Below are positions 1 through 8,014 of a DNA stretch of 64,000 bases, one piece after another (within the stretch, counting starts at the first letter, position 1; each line of letters begins with the position of its first letter). The notes under the pieces are model-generated. The model saw only the letters and a program-made list of their open reading frames with translations. It was not told the origin of the DNA and did no database searches. The translations under genes were made by a program, and so were the position numbers. Source of the DNA: Nitrospirota bacterium (lineage in GTDB: Bacteria > Nitrospirota > Thermodesulfovibrionia > Thermodesulfovibrionales > UBA1546); contig WPIF01000005.1 in NCBI GenBank assembly GCA_009773185.1, positions 1 through 64,000 of the forward strand. The letters run 5' to 3'.

Positions 1-75
1 GGCATGGAAGAGAAGCTGAAAAAAATCTTCTCTCTGTATTATAAAAAACACGTTGAGTCAACGAGCCTTCGGTAA
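1..75 (+). CDS. 3' end of an unidentified gene
   Basis: An open frame enters from the left edge and stops with TAA at 73-75. The 24 visible residues are charged and helix-like (EEKLKKIF, YYKKHVES), which looks like a genuine C-terminus rather than noise. Nothing here identifies a family. It is on the same strand as the CooT-like gene and is separated from it by a hairpin element. Confidence 0.4.
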   Translation, partial: GMEEKLKKIFSLYYKKHVESTSLR

Positions 76-101
76 CATTTTATTATGAGGCAACTGGACT
101 G

Positions 102-223
102 TATTTGAGCGGTTTTATTTTGCCGATAGTCCAACAACCCCCTGAGTCCCCCTTTGTTAAGGGGGATTAAGGGGATTGTAAGGCAAAATACCTCGGAGCG
201 CAGCGAGAATGAGCGAAAATATT
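102..223 (+). repeat. Dispersed hairpin element, copy 1
   Basis: The left end (TATTTGAGCGGTTTTATTTT, then GCCGATAGTC) and the right end (GGCAAAATACCTCGG to GAGAATGAGCGAAAATATT) recur at about 47018-47118 and 61486-61582 in the same orientation. ATTTTGCC and GGCAAAAT pair across the element. A short hairpin (CTCG...CGAG) lies near the right end. Copy 1 carries an extra palindrome in its interior. I do not recognise the family; a REP/MITE-like element or a structured RNA are both possible. Confidence 0.75.
138..174. repeat. C/G-rich palindrome nested in element copy 1
   Basis: The arms CCCCCTGAGTCCCCCTTTG and TTAAGGGGGATTAAGGGG can pair almost fully. This palindrome is absent from the other two copies of the surrounding element, so it looks like a second, independent insertion in the loop. 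Similar CCCCCTTT/AAAGGGGG palindromes are common intergenic repeats in many bacterial genomes (general knowledge). Confidence 0.6.
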
Positions 224-308
224 GCCCCCTCCTTCTGCATAAAAAAAACTCCTCGCCATCTTATAGCCGCTTGCTTTATACTTAGAATAAACAACAGGGA
301 GAACTGAA

Positions 309-497
309 ATGTGTGACGTAAATGCATATATATTCAAAGACGGCAAAGAAGAACTCTATCTTGAAAATGTTGATGTAATAATGCCTGAGCACGGGAAAGT
401 ACTTCTCAAAAATCTCTTCGGGGAACAAAAGGTATTTGAGGGAGACATAAGGGAAATCTCGCTTTTAAAACACAGGATAGTCCTGGAAAAGAAATAG
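309..497 (+). CDS. CooT-like small nickel-binding protein
   Basis: This 62-residue protein starts MCDVNAYIFKDGKEEL and keeps the pattern of the CooT family: an N-terminal Met-Cys, a beta-strand with KDGKEEL, and a central LFGEQKVFEG segment. CooT binds one nickel ion and helps nickel insertion into carbon monoxide dehydrogenase in Rhodospirillum; many homologues lie outside coo clusters and have no settled role. A GGGAGAA-type ribosome site precedes the ATG. No CO dehydrogenase gene is visible here, so a general nickel or metal role is only inferred. Confidence 0.8.
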   Translation: MCDVNAYIFKDGKEELYLENVDVIMPEHGKVLLKNLFGEQKVFEGDIREISLLKHRIVLEKK

Positions 498-507
498 CGT
501 TGACATT

Positions 508-1521
508 TTACTTCAAGGCCTGCTCATAAAACCTTTCATCAACTGAAAACCTGATTGTAATCGCAATAAGATTCTCCGGCATATTCAGTTCTTTCAGCCT
601 CGTCATGTCTTTTTCCGATGTAACAATCCAGTCCGCATTATTTTTCTGTGCCTCTTTCAGAATATCATCAATGTCTTTCTGTTTGTATTTGTAATGGTCT
701 CTGTATGTTTTAATGCCCGCGATATTGCAGCCGGTTGATGAAAGAGTCTTTTGGAATGAGTCGGGATTGCCTATCCCACAGAATGCAAAGAAGTTTTTGC
801 CTTCTGCCCATTTCAACGGCATTGTCTCACCCAAATGCCCCTCAAATCTTAAAGGCCTGTGTTCAGCAGGAAATATAAGAGCCCTTCCATTATATGGCCT
901 TATTTCTTCAATAAGGCTGCTGATTGCTTCCTGCCGGGTATTGTCTGTATTTGTTATTACTATGATATTAGCTCTTTTTATTTCCTTAAGCGGCTCCCTG
1001 AGCAGCCCGACAGGCAGAAGCCTCCTCGTGTCAAAAGGGTCTTCTGCATCTATAAGCAGAATGTCTTTATCCCTGAAAAGCCTCCAGTGCTGAAAGCCGT
1101 CATCGAGGATGAACAGCATTTTAGCTGATGGCTGCGAGCTGTCAGCTGACAGCTCTTTGATTGCAAACATGCCTGCCTCATACCTGTCCGCGCCTTTCAC
1201 AATAGGGATGCCTCTTAACCTGTTAGCCATCATAAAAGGCTCATCCCCTGCATCCTTCTCATCCAGCAGCGGGCCTTCCCCTCTGCTTACAAAACATGGC
1301 CCCTTTGCCCTGCCTTTGTAGCCCCTTGTGAGTATGCAGGGGTCAAATCCCCTTTTTTTTGCTTCTCCGGCCAGCGCTATCGCAGCAGGTGTTTTCCCTG
1401 TGCCTCCGGTTGTTATATTGCCGATGCTGATTACTTTGAAGGGGAGATGCTTCTGATTCCTTAAGGAATAATATTTTTTTGCTGAATAACCGAGATAATA
1501 TAGAAATTCAAATATTCCCAT
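508..1521 (-). CDS. lpxK: Tetraacyldisaccharide 4'-kinase
   Basis: LpxK phosphorylates the 4' position of the lipid A disaccharide precursor at the inner membrane. The 337-residue product has the LpxK P-loop GNITTGGTGKTP at residues 34-45, followed by LTRGYKG, and the later DDGFQHW and DILLIDA motifs. The N-terminal membrane helix region is short but present. An in-frame run of GCTGNNN heptamers (about 1128-1160 on the plus strand) adds a Ser/Asp/Gln-rich stretch (ELSADSSQPSAKM) just before the DDGFQHW strand. The gene stands alone, so its operon is not evident. It implies a diderm cell with lipid A. Confidence 0.93.
   Translation of the reverse strand: MGIFEFLYYLGYSAKKYYSLRNQKHLPFKVISIGNITTGGTGKTPAAIALAGEAKKRGFDPCILTRGYKGRAKGPCFVSRGEGPLLDEKDAGDEPFMMANRLRGIPIVKGADRYEAGMFAIKELSADSSQPSAKMLFILDDGFQHWRLFRDKDILLIDAEDPFDTRRLLPVGLLREPLKEIKRANIIVITNTDNTRQEAISSLIEEIRPYNGRALIFPAEHRPLRFEGHLGETMPLKWAEGKNFFAFCGIGNPDSFQKTLSSTGCNIAGIKTYRDHYKYKQKDIDDILKEAQKNNADWIVTSEKDMTRLKELNMPENLIAITIRFSVDERFYEQALK
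1128..1160. repeat. Heptamer repeat inside lpxK
   Basis: The units gctgatg, gctgcga, gctgtca and gctgaca follow each other in the lpxK reading frame. The same GCTGNNN units occur at 6724-6790, 41450-41480 and 48338-48375. The reading frame stays open across the array. Confidence 0.7.
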
Positions 1522-1602
1522 TCTTTAGTCCCCTGCCAGCGCTTTTCGAAATGCCTTTATATTATATATGAAAAAAGAGAACAAGTTTTTTGATATTGAA
1601 AC

Positions 1603-1695
1603 TTATTCTGAATAAGATTCCTCTCTTTCGGAAAGCTCTCTGTAAATAAAAGATTTTGTGCATGAAGGCACTTGCCACTGCGCTGTGAATTTCAC
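1603..1695 (-). pseudogene. 3' remnant of the HEAT-like gene at 5800-6576
   Basis: Positions 1624-1673 match 5821-5870 at 45 of 50 bases, in the same orientation. Read on the minus strand it encodes VPSCTKSFIYRELSERE, nearly the same as the C-terminus of the gene at 5800-6576, and ends in its own TAA at 1603-1605. A TAG lies just upstream in frame, so only the tail remains. It marks the left border of the accessory block that ends in the intact gene. Confidence 0.7.
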
Positions 1696-1769
1696 CTATA
1701 AAACAATAGGGTTACAAAGGCGCAATTGTTTCTCAATTACTACACGTAGTCCGCAAACAATACGGCTTC

Positions 1770-2384
1770 CTATAGCTGCCGATTTATTTTGTTCAAGAAG
1801 TCTGCACATTCTTTTGCATGAGTGATCGCAATTAAGTGCCCGGCATTTGAAATGATTTCGCACTCTTCTTTTGGGCAGGGAATCACATTGTCTTTCTGTC
1901 CGTGAATGCGAAATACTGATGCTGACGGGGCGTTGACCCCTGACCATTTCGGCAAATACAGGCACATTGCCCTTATGAATTCTGAATCAGTTTCTGCGAA
2001 CATTTTAGCGATGATGTTTTCATGTTTTCCAATAAGAAGTTGAATAAATGATATAGGCGTTATAGCCGTAAGTGGTGCCAAAAGAGATAAAATGCCTTGA
2101 ACTTCTGCAGGGCTCAAGGCACTCCCAATAAGAACAACCGCTGCGAGCTTCTTTCGGCGGGCAATTTCCAATGCTATCATGCCGCCAAGAGACGAACCAC
2201 CCACGATATCGCCATCTCTTATGCTGTTTTCTTCGATAACTCTTTTTGCTATCTCCGAATATGTTTTCTCTTTGACATATTTCGGCCAGTCAATGAAGTT
2301 GATGTCGAACATCAACTCTGCACGGAGCGCATCGTACATTAAATGATTGGCACCCATTCCTGGCAGTAAGTACCATTTATTCAT
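1770..2384 (-). CDS. Alpha/beta-hydrolase fold protein
   Basis: The 204-residue protein opens with an LLPGMGA oxyanion-loop motif (residues 6-12) and has the nucleophile elbow GGSSLGG (62-68, Ser65 as candidate nucleophile). A late Asp (QKDNVIP) and His (NAGHLIAI) complete a possible triad. It lacks a signal peptide and is likely cytoplasmic. It follows two radical SAM genes by 12 bp, so it is probably their operon partner. The substrate cannot be told; small esterases or pathway-specific hydrolases are the likely class. Confidence 0.75.
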   Translation of the reverse strand: MNKWYLLPGMGANHLMYDALRAELMFDINFIDWPKYVKEKTYSEIAKRVIEENSIRDGDIVGGSSLGGMIALEIARRKKLAAVVLIGSALSPAEVQGILSLLAPLTAITPISFIQLLIGKHENIIAKMFAETDSEFIRAMCLYLPKWSGVNAPSASVFRIHGQKDNVIPCPKEECEIISNAGHLIAITHAKECADFLNKINRQL

Positions 2385-2396
2385 AATATTTATTAT

Positions 2397-3293
2397 TTAA
2401 CCCCCAACCATACGAACAACCTGCCACATGGCTGATGGTTTGAACGCAAGTATCTGAGATACTTCTACACAATTGGCATATCCACATTGCTCACAAATTG
2501 CTATGTTGTCTACGTCTCTGCAACACTTGAATATTTTATCTTTTGTGCCTAACTCAATTTGAGGAATAGGTCGTTTCCAGTCATTATTTCTTAATGCCTT
2601 ATAAGCGGCATAGGAAAGAACAATGGGGTAACCACTTTTCTTGAGTTGCCATATATTATCAAGAAGGTCTTTTCTTTCTTCTACTGAAATGCCCTCTTTT
2701 TCAACAATCTCAGGCCAATGTGTGAGAAGGTTAAAGGATATACCCCTAAATAGATGCGTGTTTGTAGCTTCTTGGACAAATCTGTTTAAATGCTGAACAT
2801 TGGCCTTGCTAAAGGTTATCGAGGCAAACACAGCTTCCGTTACAGCATTTTTTACATTTTCAAGGACCAAGTCATATGAATTATTTCTGATATGATTATG
2901 CACGTCTTTGGGGCCGTCAATTGTTACTATATAGTTGCACTCTTTTATCGTTAATGGTTTTGTGCCGTTCGTGAAAATAAAAACCTCATGAAATCCTATC
3001 TCCCTGGCAAATCTGACGAGTTCATCAAGGGTATAACCACTGTCCTCCCATACCATGGGCTCACCGCCTGTAAAGTATAATGAACGATGACCTCGTTGGT
3101 AAGCTTCAAGTATTGTTTTTTTTGCGTGGTTATACGAGAAATGATACTTCCCTGAATTCTTGCTTTCGCAGTAAAAACAGTTCAGATTGCATTTGTCGGT
3201 AATCACCATACCAAAGAGATAGGGCAACTCCTTTCTAAGAACAAAAGTCTTGAATCCATAGCCCAACCAGCTGAAAACTTTGCTTGCTGTCAA
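2397..3293 (-). CDS. Radical SAM protein with C-terminal Cys cluster
   Basis: The 298-residue protein has the radical SAM 4Fe-4S motif CNLNCFYC (Cys35, Cys39, Cys42) and the GGEP SAM-binding motif (YFTGGEPM). The C-terminus has CC and CEQCGYANC, which suggests a second, SPASM-like Fe-S site. Its start overlaps the stop of the upstream radical SAM gene (ATGA), so the two are translationally coupled. SPASM-type enzymes often modify peptides, but no precursor peptide was found nearby, so the reaction is unknown. Confidence 0.85.
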   Translation of the reverse strand: MTASKVFSWLGYGFKTFVLRKELPYLFGMVITDKCNLNCFYCESKNSGKYHFSYNHAKKTILEAYQRGHRSLYFTGGEPMVWEDSGYTLDELVRFAREIGFHEVFIFTNGTKPLTIKECNYIVTIDGPKDVHNHIRNNSYDLVLENVKNAVTEAVFASITFSKANVQHLNRFVQEATNTHLFRGISFNLLTHWPEIVEKEGISVEERKDLLDNIWQLKKSGYPIVLSYAAYKALRNNDWKRPIPQIELGTKDKIFKCCRDVDNIAICEQCGYANCVEVSQILAFKPSAMWQVVRMVGG

Positions 3294-4576
3294 AGTGTTA
3301 CCTCATGAGGCCATGGCTTATGGCGGCAACTTCCCCAAAGCCTGTTTATATAATTGAGGCTGTATTCGTTTTGTAACCGGTGAATCCAGTAGGCGCCTTT
3401 TTGTGTGACTCGATAGCCGCCGTTCTTTCTTTCCATCATACCTGCTAATTCGAATGTCTTTATAACATTTGAAAAAACTGACTCTAATGAAACATCATTC
3501 CCAAAAAGATCGCAGAAATCCTTTTGATATATTTTTAATTCATAAACACGCCAATATAACCAATAAGCCATCTCAAGGCGTTTGTCAATCGGCATAGAAA
3601 GTGTAATGGGCCGTTTGTTGGGCAGGGTTGATGCATAAGAGCGAACGTCAAATGTATTCACATAAAAATGCGAACCGGTCATTGACGCAGCACTTGGGCC
3701 AAACCCGATATAATGGTGCCTTGTTATTGAACTGAATTTCTTCTTTGCCGGTTTCAGCCAACTCCAAACCGCGCAACGGTGATAGCCTGACGCGATTGAA
3801 CGGGAATCAGTAATGTTCAGCATAGAACGAACCATGTAACTGTCTGGTCTTTTTATTTCTCTTATTTTTTGAGATTGACCCAAGTCTGAATAAGGAAAGG
3901 AAAAGAGGGGATATGTACTGATTTGATCAGCCCCTTCCTCAATGACTGCGCGGATGTCCCCTTCCCAATCTTCGAGAGTCTGACCAGGAAGAGCAAACAT
4001 CAGATCTGCGTTGACTGAATCAAATCCAGTTGCTATCGCTCTTCTAAGTGAATCTAATGCTGTTTTACCATCGTGATTTCTGCCTATATTTTTCAAAATC
4101 CTATCCGAGGTGGATTCAACACCTATGGATAACATGGTTACTCCTGCATCTTTAAGAGAGACAAGGCACTCACTGTCCATATTGGCGGGATGAAGTTCTA
4201 TGCAGATATCACAGGTCAGAGAGAAATTCTGTTTCAGATGGTCCATGATTCTCAAGAGGCCCTGCAAATTGACTGTTGGAGTGCCGCCGCCGATGTACAA
4301 TGAAACAAATTCACAGCCTTTGAGGTATGGGCTATATACTTCAATTTCTTCGTGTACCGCTCGTTCATATTGCTTAAATAGTTCCTCATCATATTCGATC
4401 CTATTGTAAGGACAAAAAGGACAAAGGTTTTTGCAAAAAGGGACATGGAGGTAAAGACCAACTCTTTTAAGGTTTATAGGGAAAGGTGGTTCGGCCGGGA
4501 GCATACGGAATCGGCGCCATTGCCCCGCAACCATTTTTTGAATTAGTGGCTTCCAGATAAATTTAGCAGGGATCAT
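3290..4576 (-). CDS. HemW/HemN-like radical SAM protein
   Basis: This 428-residue protein carries VPFCKNLCPFCPYNR with the CxxxCxxC cluster at Cys48, Cys52 and Cys55, and the GGGTPT motif (YIGGGTPT) typical of the coproporphyrinogen oxidase-like HemN/HemW group. The region NADLMFALPGQT is also typical. HemW is a heme chaperone and HemN an oxidase, but many relatives act elsewhere. The placement with a second radical SAM gene and a hydrolase argues for a specialised pathway rather than heme synthesis. Confidence 0.85.
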   Translation of the reverse strand: MIPAKFIWKPLIQKMVAGQWRRFRMLPAEPPFPINLKRVGLYLHVPFCKNLCPFCPYNRIEYDEELFKQYERAVHEEIEVYSPYLKGCEFVSLYIGGGTPTVNLQGLLRIMDHLKQNFSLTCDICIELHPANMDSECLVSLKDAGVTMLSIGVESTSDRILKNIGRNHDGKTALDSLRRAIATGFDSVNADLMFALPGQTLEDWEGDIRAVIEEGADQISTYPLFSFPYSDLGQSQKIREIKRPDSYMVRSMLNITDSRSIASGYHRCAVWSWLKPAKKKFSSITRHHYIGFGPSAASMTGSHFYVNTFDVRSYASTLPNKRPITLSMPIDKRLEMAYWLYWRVYELKIYQKDFCDLFGNDVSLESVFSNVIKTFELAGMMERKNGGYRVTQKGAYWIHRLQNEYSLNYINRLWGSCRHKPWPHEVTL

Positions 4577-4616
4577 TTTTTATATCTATTGTTTCCGTTT
4601 TACGACAGGCATCAGC

Positions 4617-4640
4617 GGCGCGGGCGTTAGCCCGCGTCAG
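4617..4640. other. GC-rich hairpin between the M28 and radical SAM genes
   Basis: GCGGGC-GTTA-GCCCGC forms a tight stem-loop just downstream of the M28 peptidase stop. There is no T-run after it on the minus strand, so it is not a convincing intrinsic terminator. It may be a processing or REP-type site. Confidence 0.4.
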
Positions 4641-4658
4641 TCTGGATGCAATTAGAAA

Positions 4659-5615
4659 TCATATCATGTTAAGAATACTCCAACATATACCTTTAATTAC
4701 TTCCTGCATTTTAACGAAATCCAGAGTGTTCATTATATCAGTCTCTTGATGGTAATTGAGGTTCCTGTAGAAGGCGGTATCTGTAATCATGACAGCGTCA
4801 TATCCGAATTTCCAATAGTTACGATGATCAGAAAAATCCACACCTGTTACAAACGATGGGGCCTTTAACGTTCTTACACCAACCGAAGTTGCACCCATGT
4901 GTTTAGCAATTTGCGCGGCAAAAGAAGATCTCCCAAAATTGCTGACAACTCCGATAAAATTTCCCTTGGATGGGTAAAATAGCCGAAGGATGGCTGATGG
5001 ATAGGATTGCGAATCGTCTTTATCGGTGAAAAACCCTATCATTTCGAGGCAAATCATACCTTTCACATTAACGTTATTCTTGTGTAAAAATTCGGCATGC
5101 ACATAACTTCCCATATGCATTGTTCCGAAGAAAGGGGGCTCTTCCAAAGCGTATGCGACGAAGTCAACCCGATATGGCAGCTCAGATTCATGCTTCTTCA
5201 CAAAGCGAGCGATTTCCAGCAGACCCGCAATTGCACTTGCGTTGTCATCAGCACCAGGTTGGTTGTCACATACATCATAGTGAGCACCAACTATCAAACG
5301 ACTGCGCTCCAGAGGGCCAACACTGGCTAAAATATTTACATAGGTCTTGCCTAAGACTACAAACTCCTGTTCTTTTGGCTTTAATCCATATTCTTCAAAC
5401 TTCTGTGAGATGTAGTTTGCCGACCTCGTCATTGAGTCCAGATGGTCATAACTCCTCGATGGATTGATCTCCGTCAGATAGCGAACTGTGTTCTCCATGC
5501 TTTCAATACGGATATCAGGGTCTGGATAAGAGACGTGTCCATTTGCACATCCGTACGTCAATAGGATAAAGATGATAACCGCTATAGCATTTTTTTGCTG
5601 AATGACGTTCTTCAT
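4659..5615 (-). CDS. M28-family peptidase lipoprotein
   Basis: The M28 family contains zinc aminopeptidases. The zinc-ligand blocks are visible: GAHYDV, GADDNASA, ALEEPPFFG, and a late DFSDHRNYW. I place the start at the ATG at 5615, because an upstream extension would overlap the neighbouring gene and is repeat-derived. With this start the protein begins with a hydrophobic helix ending in LLTYGC (Cys23), a lipobox, so it is probably a periplasm-facing lipoprotein. It is the last gene of the island bounded by direct repeats. Confidence 0.85.
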   Translation of the reverse strand: MKNVIQQKNAIAVIIFILLTYGCANGHVSYPDPDIRIESMENTVRYLTEINPSRSYDHLDSMTRSANYISQKFEEYGLKPKEQEFVVLGKTYVNILASVGPLERSRLIVGAHYDVCDNQPGADDNASAIAGLLEIARFVKKHESELPYRVDFVAYALEEPPFFGTMHMGSYVHAEFLHKNNVNVKGMICLEMIGFFTDKDDSQSYPSAILRLFYPSKGNFIGVVSNFGRSSFAAQIAKHMGATSVGVRTLKAPSFVTGVDFSDHRNYWKFGYDAVMITDTAFYRNLNYHQETDIMNTLDFVKMQEVIKGICWSILNMI

Positions 5616-5687
5616 ATTTTTAACATGATTTTTTATGTTGCTGCCACATTTTGATGGATTATATAAGGGAGACACGGTACTGTCAAG

Positions 5688-5745
5688 CACAAAAGTGCAA
5701 AAGTCAAAAGTGCAGAAGTCAGAAGTTAGCAAGCTGCAAAAGTAG
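5688..5745. repeat. AAGTGCA/AAGTCAG heptamer array
   Basis: Units such as aaaagtgc, aaaagtc, agaagtc and agaagtt repeat with a 7-8 bp period between the HEAT-like gene and the M28 gene. The AGAAGTC unit is the same one found inside aroA and the tolC-like gene. Confidence 0.6.
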
Positions 5746-5799
5746 TTTTCTGAAAACAAGACTACAGGAATAAAGTATTGCTTAATCGGCAATAAAAAA

Positions 5800-6576
5800 T
5801 CATTCAACCTCCACTTCTTCTCTTTCCAAAAGTTCTCTGTAAATAAAAGGCTTTGTGCATGAAGGCACTTCAGGAGCAGAATAAAGCTCCTCAAGGTCAG
5901 TCTTCTTCATGTCCTTAAGAAAATTTACTATGCGCGCCAATGGCGCGTGGGTATTTCTGATGAGCGCCCACCGTACCATATATCTGCAGGACCATCTTGC
6001 ATGGGCTGCTATCATGCGGATGACCTGCGGAGAGATATTTTTCATGCTGATAATTTTATAGATGTCCCCTTCAGTCATATAAGGGCTGTCAAGGCAGGCA
6101 GCCACAACCTCCTTCAGCCCTTCCTCAACAAGCTTCATAAGCACACTGCTGCTGGCCCTTTTTGCAAGCGATATCTTAATGCCCAGGGGGATTGCAGGGA
6201 TTCTCTCGCTTATATCAGCCTCAATCCTCATCCTCAGGTTTATGGGTATTACTTTGTTCCTTGTCATATCGGCAAGGTCAAATATCTTCAGGGATTTTAT
6301 AAGCGCAAGGGAGAGCCTCTGGGGGGTCTTCGGGTTTTTACACAGCGCCAGTTTAATCTTGCAGCTGCCTTTAAATCTTGCATTTATGGACAGGGCCTCG
6401 AGTATGTCAGGAGAAATATTTTTCCTGCCCGCAAGAATCAGGGCAAGGTCTTCCGTAAGGTTTTTGTTATAAATAAGCCTCGCAATAACCCTTGGAGAAG
6501 AATGATGCACAAGTGATTCCAGTTCTTCCTCGCTTGCAGTTGATGCCCGTTGAATATCCCTCTCCAGGTCTTTCAT
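5800..6576 (-). CDS. HEAT-like helical repeat protein of unknown function
   Basis: The 258-residue product has no signal peptide or membrane segment. It is built of short paired helices that recur about every 30-40 residues, with phrases such as NKNLTEDLALILAGR, NISPDILEALSIN and MTEGDIYKIISMKNISPQV. This resembles HEAT or DUF2336-type scaffolds, but I cannot name the family. A second copy of its last codons lies at 1603-1673, marking this gene as the edge of an insertion or duplication. Role unknown; protein binding is likely from the fold. Confidence 0.65.
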   Translation of the reverse strand: MKDLERDIQRASTASEEELESLVHHSSPRVIARLIYNKNLTEDLALILAGRKNISPDILEALSINARFKGSCKIKLALCKNPKTPQRLSLALIKSLKIFDLADMTRNKVIPINLRMRIEADISERIPAIPLGIKISLAKRASSSVLMKLVEEGLKEVVAACLDSPYMTEGDIYKIISMKNISPQVIRMIAAHARWSCRYMVRWALIRNTHAPLARIVNFLKDMKKTDLEELYSAPEVPSCTKPFIYRELLEREEVEVE

Positions 6577-6608
6577 GTTTTTATTTTAACCTAAGAACCC
6601 CTTCGCTT

Positions 6609-6638
6609 TTGACATAAGCATCCTTGTTCTGATATTTT
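6609..6638 (+). promoter_or_regulatory. Sigma70-type promoter for the fluoride-responsive operon
   Basis: A perfect -35 TTGACA (6609-6614) and a TATTTT -10 (6633-6638) are spaced by 18 bp. Transcription would start at about 6645, at the beginning of the riboswitch aptamer. Confidence 0.55.
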
Positions 6639-6641
6639 AAA

Positions 6642-6722
6642 GGCGGCGATGGGGTTCGCCATTAACTCCGTTAGAAGACACGGGGTAAACCGTCCTGATT
6701 ATCAGGGCTGATAACTCCTACT
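6642..6722 (+). ncRNA. Fluoride riboswitch (crcB motif)
   Basis: The conserved fluoride aptamer blocks are present in order: GGCGATGGGGTTCGCC, ATTAACTCC, a variable hairpin region including CCTGATTATCAGG, then GCTGATAACTCCTACT. These match the known motif, in which fluoride binding with Mg2+ stabilises the fold and usually prevents transcription termination. It precedes a cation/proton antiporter and an MFS gene; antiporters are an established class of fluoride-riboswitch target. The insert between ATTAACTCC and the CCTGAT hairpin is longer than in short model aptamers. Confidence 0.88.
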
Positions 6723-6805
6723 GTATTAGCTGATAGCTGTTAGCCGTTAGTTTTAACTGACTGCTGAGCGCTGACAGCTGATTGCTGATAAGTAGGGGTT
6801 TTTTT
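6713..6805 (+). terminator. Riboswitch-controlled terminator with repeat-filled loop
   Basis: The aptamer 3' strand AACTCCTACT (6713-6722) can pair along its whole length with AGTAGGGGTT (6791-6800, one G-T pair), followed directly by a T-run. This would destroy the aptamer, so the ligand-bound fold and the terminator are mutually exclusive. The 68-nt loop is almost entirely AGCTGAT/GCTGACA heptamer repeats. Confidence 0.75.
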
Positions 6806-6823
6806 ATTTCTGGAGGTTTTTAA

Positions 6824-8002
6824 GTGGCAATAAGTCTTGCGTTGATAATTCTTCTGGGGCTTTTTTCAGACCATTTGTTCAGGAGAATAAAACTTCCGGG
6901 GTTAATCGGAATGCTCCTGGTGGGGATATTCCTTGGGCCTTATGTATTCAACGTAATAGACCCGGTCATACTGACAGTCTCATCTGATTTCAGGATGATA
7001 GCGCTGATAGTCATTCTCTTAAGGGCAGGATTTGCCACAAAAAAAGACACCCTGAACAGGATTGGAAAGACAGCGGCATTAATGGGCTTTGTCCCTGCTG
7101 TATTTGAAGGCGCTGCCATCACATTTATTGCGCCATTCTTTTTTGATATAAGCCTTCTTGAATCAGCAATCCTCGGGTTCATTGTAGCTGCTGTATCTCC
7201 TGCAATCGTTGTCCCGATGATGCTCAGGTTTATTGAAAGCAATAAAGGAGCAAAAAAAGGAATCCCGACACTCCTGCTTGCCTCTTCATCACTGGATAAT
7301 GTATTTGCGATAGTAATATCTTCGGCCCTAATCGGAATGTATTCAGGCAAGGGCACAAACATCTTTATGAAACTTCTCGAGATACCTGTTTCAATAAGCC
7401 TTGGTATCGCACTTGGGGCCGCGATTGGTTTTGCATTGTACAGGGTATTTAAAAAATATCAGCCCAGGGCTACCAAAGAAGGGATGATTGTTATTGGCTC
7501 CGCAATACTTTTAACATGGGTTGAAAAAACTGCCAGGCCTTTTGTTGCCGTTTCAGCATTGTCAGGTGTCATAGCAATAGGGTTCATAATACTCGAAAAA
7601 TCAGAACCCATTGCCCATAAGATATCCCGGAAACTCGGCAAAATATGGGTCTTTGCAGAGATACTCCTTTTTGTTCTTGTAGGAGCACAGGTTAATATCC
7701 ATGTCGCATGGAACGCCGGCCTTGCGGGTCTCGTGATTATATTTATTGGCCTAATTGCCAGGAGTGCCGGAACATACATCTCTCTTATAAAAACCGGCTT
7801 TAGTATCAGAGAAAAGCTTTTCTGCATGGCCTCATATATTCCAAAGGCAACTGTTCAGGCGGCAATAGGCGCTGTGCCGCTTTCCCTTGGAGTTAAATCA
7901 GGCGATATTATTCTTGCAGTTGCGGTTCTGGCAATTCTTTTCACAGCCCCATTGGGCGCCATAGGTATGAATATCATTGGAGAAAAAGTTCTGGAAAAGT
8001 GA
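6824..8002 (+). CDS. Cation/proton antiporter, fluoride-regulated
   Basis: A 392-residue membrane protein with about 11-12 hydrophobic segments of the CPA (Na+/H+ exchanger) type. The N-terminus DHLFRRIKLPGLIGMLLVGIF (split: DHLFRRIKLPGL, IGMLLVGIFLGP) and the mid-protein SPAIVVPMML and SSLDNVFAI segments fit this family. The start is GTG, 8 bp after a TGGAGG ribosome site. The riboswitch upstream implies a role in fluoride stress, by exporting fluoride indirectly or restoring pH after HF entry; which one is not shown by the sequence. An MFS gene follows after 12 bp. Confidence 0.88.
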   Translation: MAISLALIILLGLFSDHLFRRIKLPGLIGMLLVGIFLGPYVFNVIDPVILTVSSDFRMIALIVILLRAGFATKKDTLNRIGKTAALMGFVPAVFEGAAITFIAPFFFDISLLESAILGFIVAAVSPAIVVPMMLRFIESNKGAKKGIPTLLLASSSLDNVFAIVISSALIGMYSGKGTNIFMKLLEIPVSISLGIALGAAIGFALYRVFKKYQPRATKEGMIVIGSAILLTWVEKTARPFVAVSALSGVIAIGFIILEKSEPIAHKISRKLGKIWVFAEILLFVLVGAQVNIHVAWNAGLAGLVIIFIGLIARSAGTYISLIKTGFSIREKLFCMASYIPKATVQAAIGAVPLSLGVKSGDIILAVAVLAILFTAPLGAIGMNIIGEKVLEK

Positions 8003-8014
8003 TAATCTCTATTC

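Noticed and set aside
713-1321. Three plus-strand ORFs opposite lpxK
   Set aside because: They are antisense shadows of a well-supported gene and have no family features.
1696-1965. 89-residue minus-strand ORF before the HEAT remnant
   Set aside because: It overlaps the hydrolase gene in another frame, and its sequence shows no domain.
5616-5894. 93-residue N-terminal extension of the M28 peptidase
   Set aside because: It covers repeat DNA and the end of the neighbouring gene, and it would bury the lipoprotein signal sequence.
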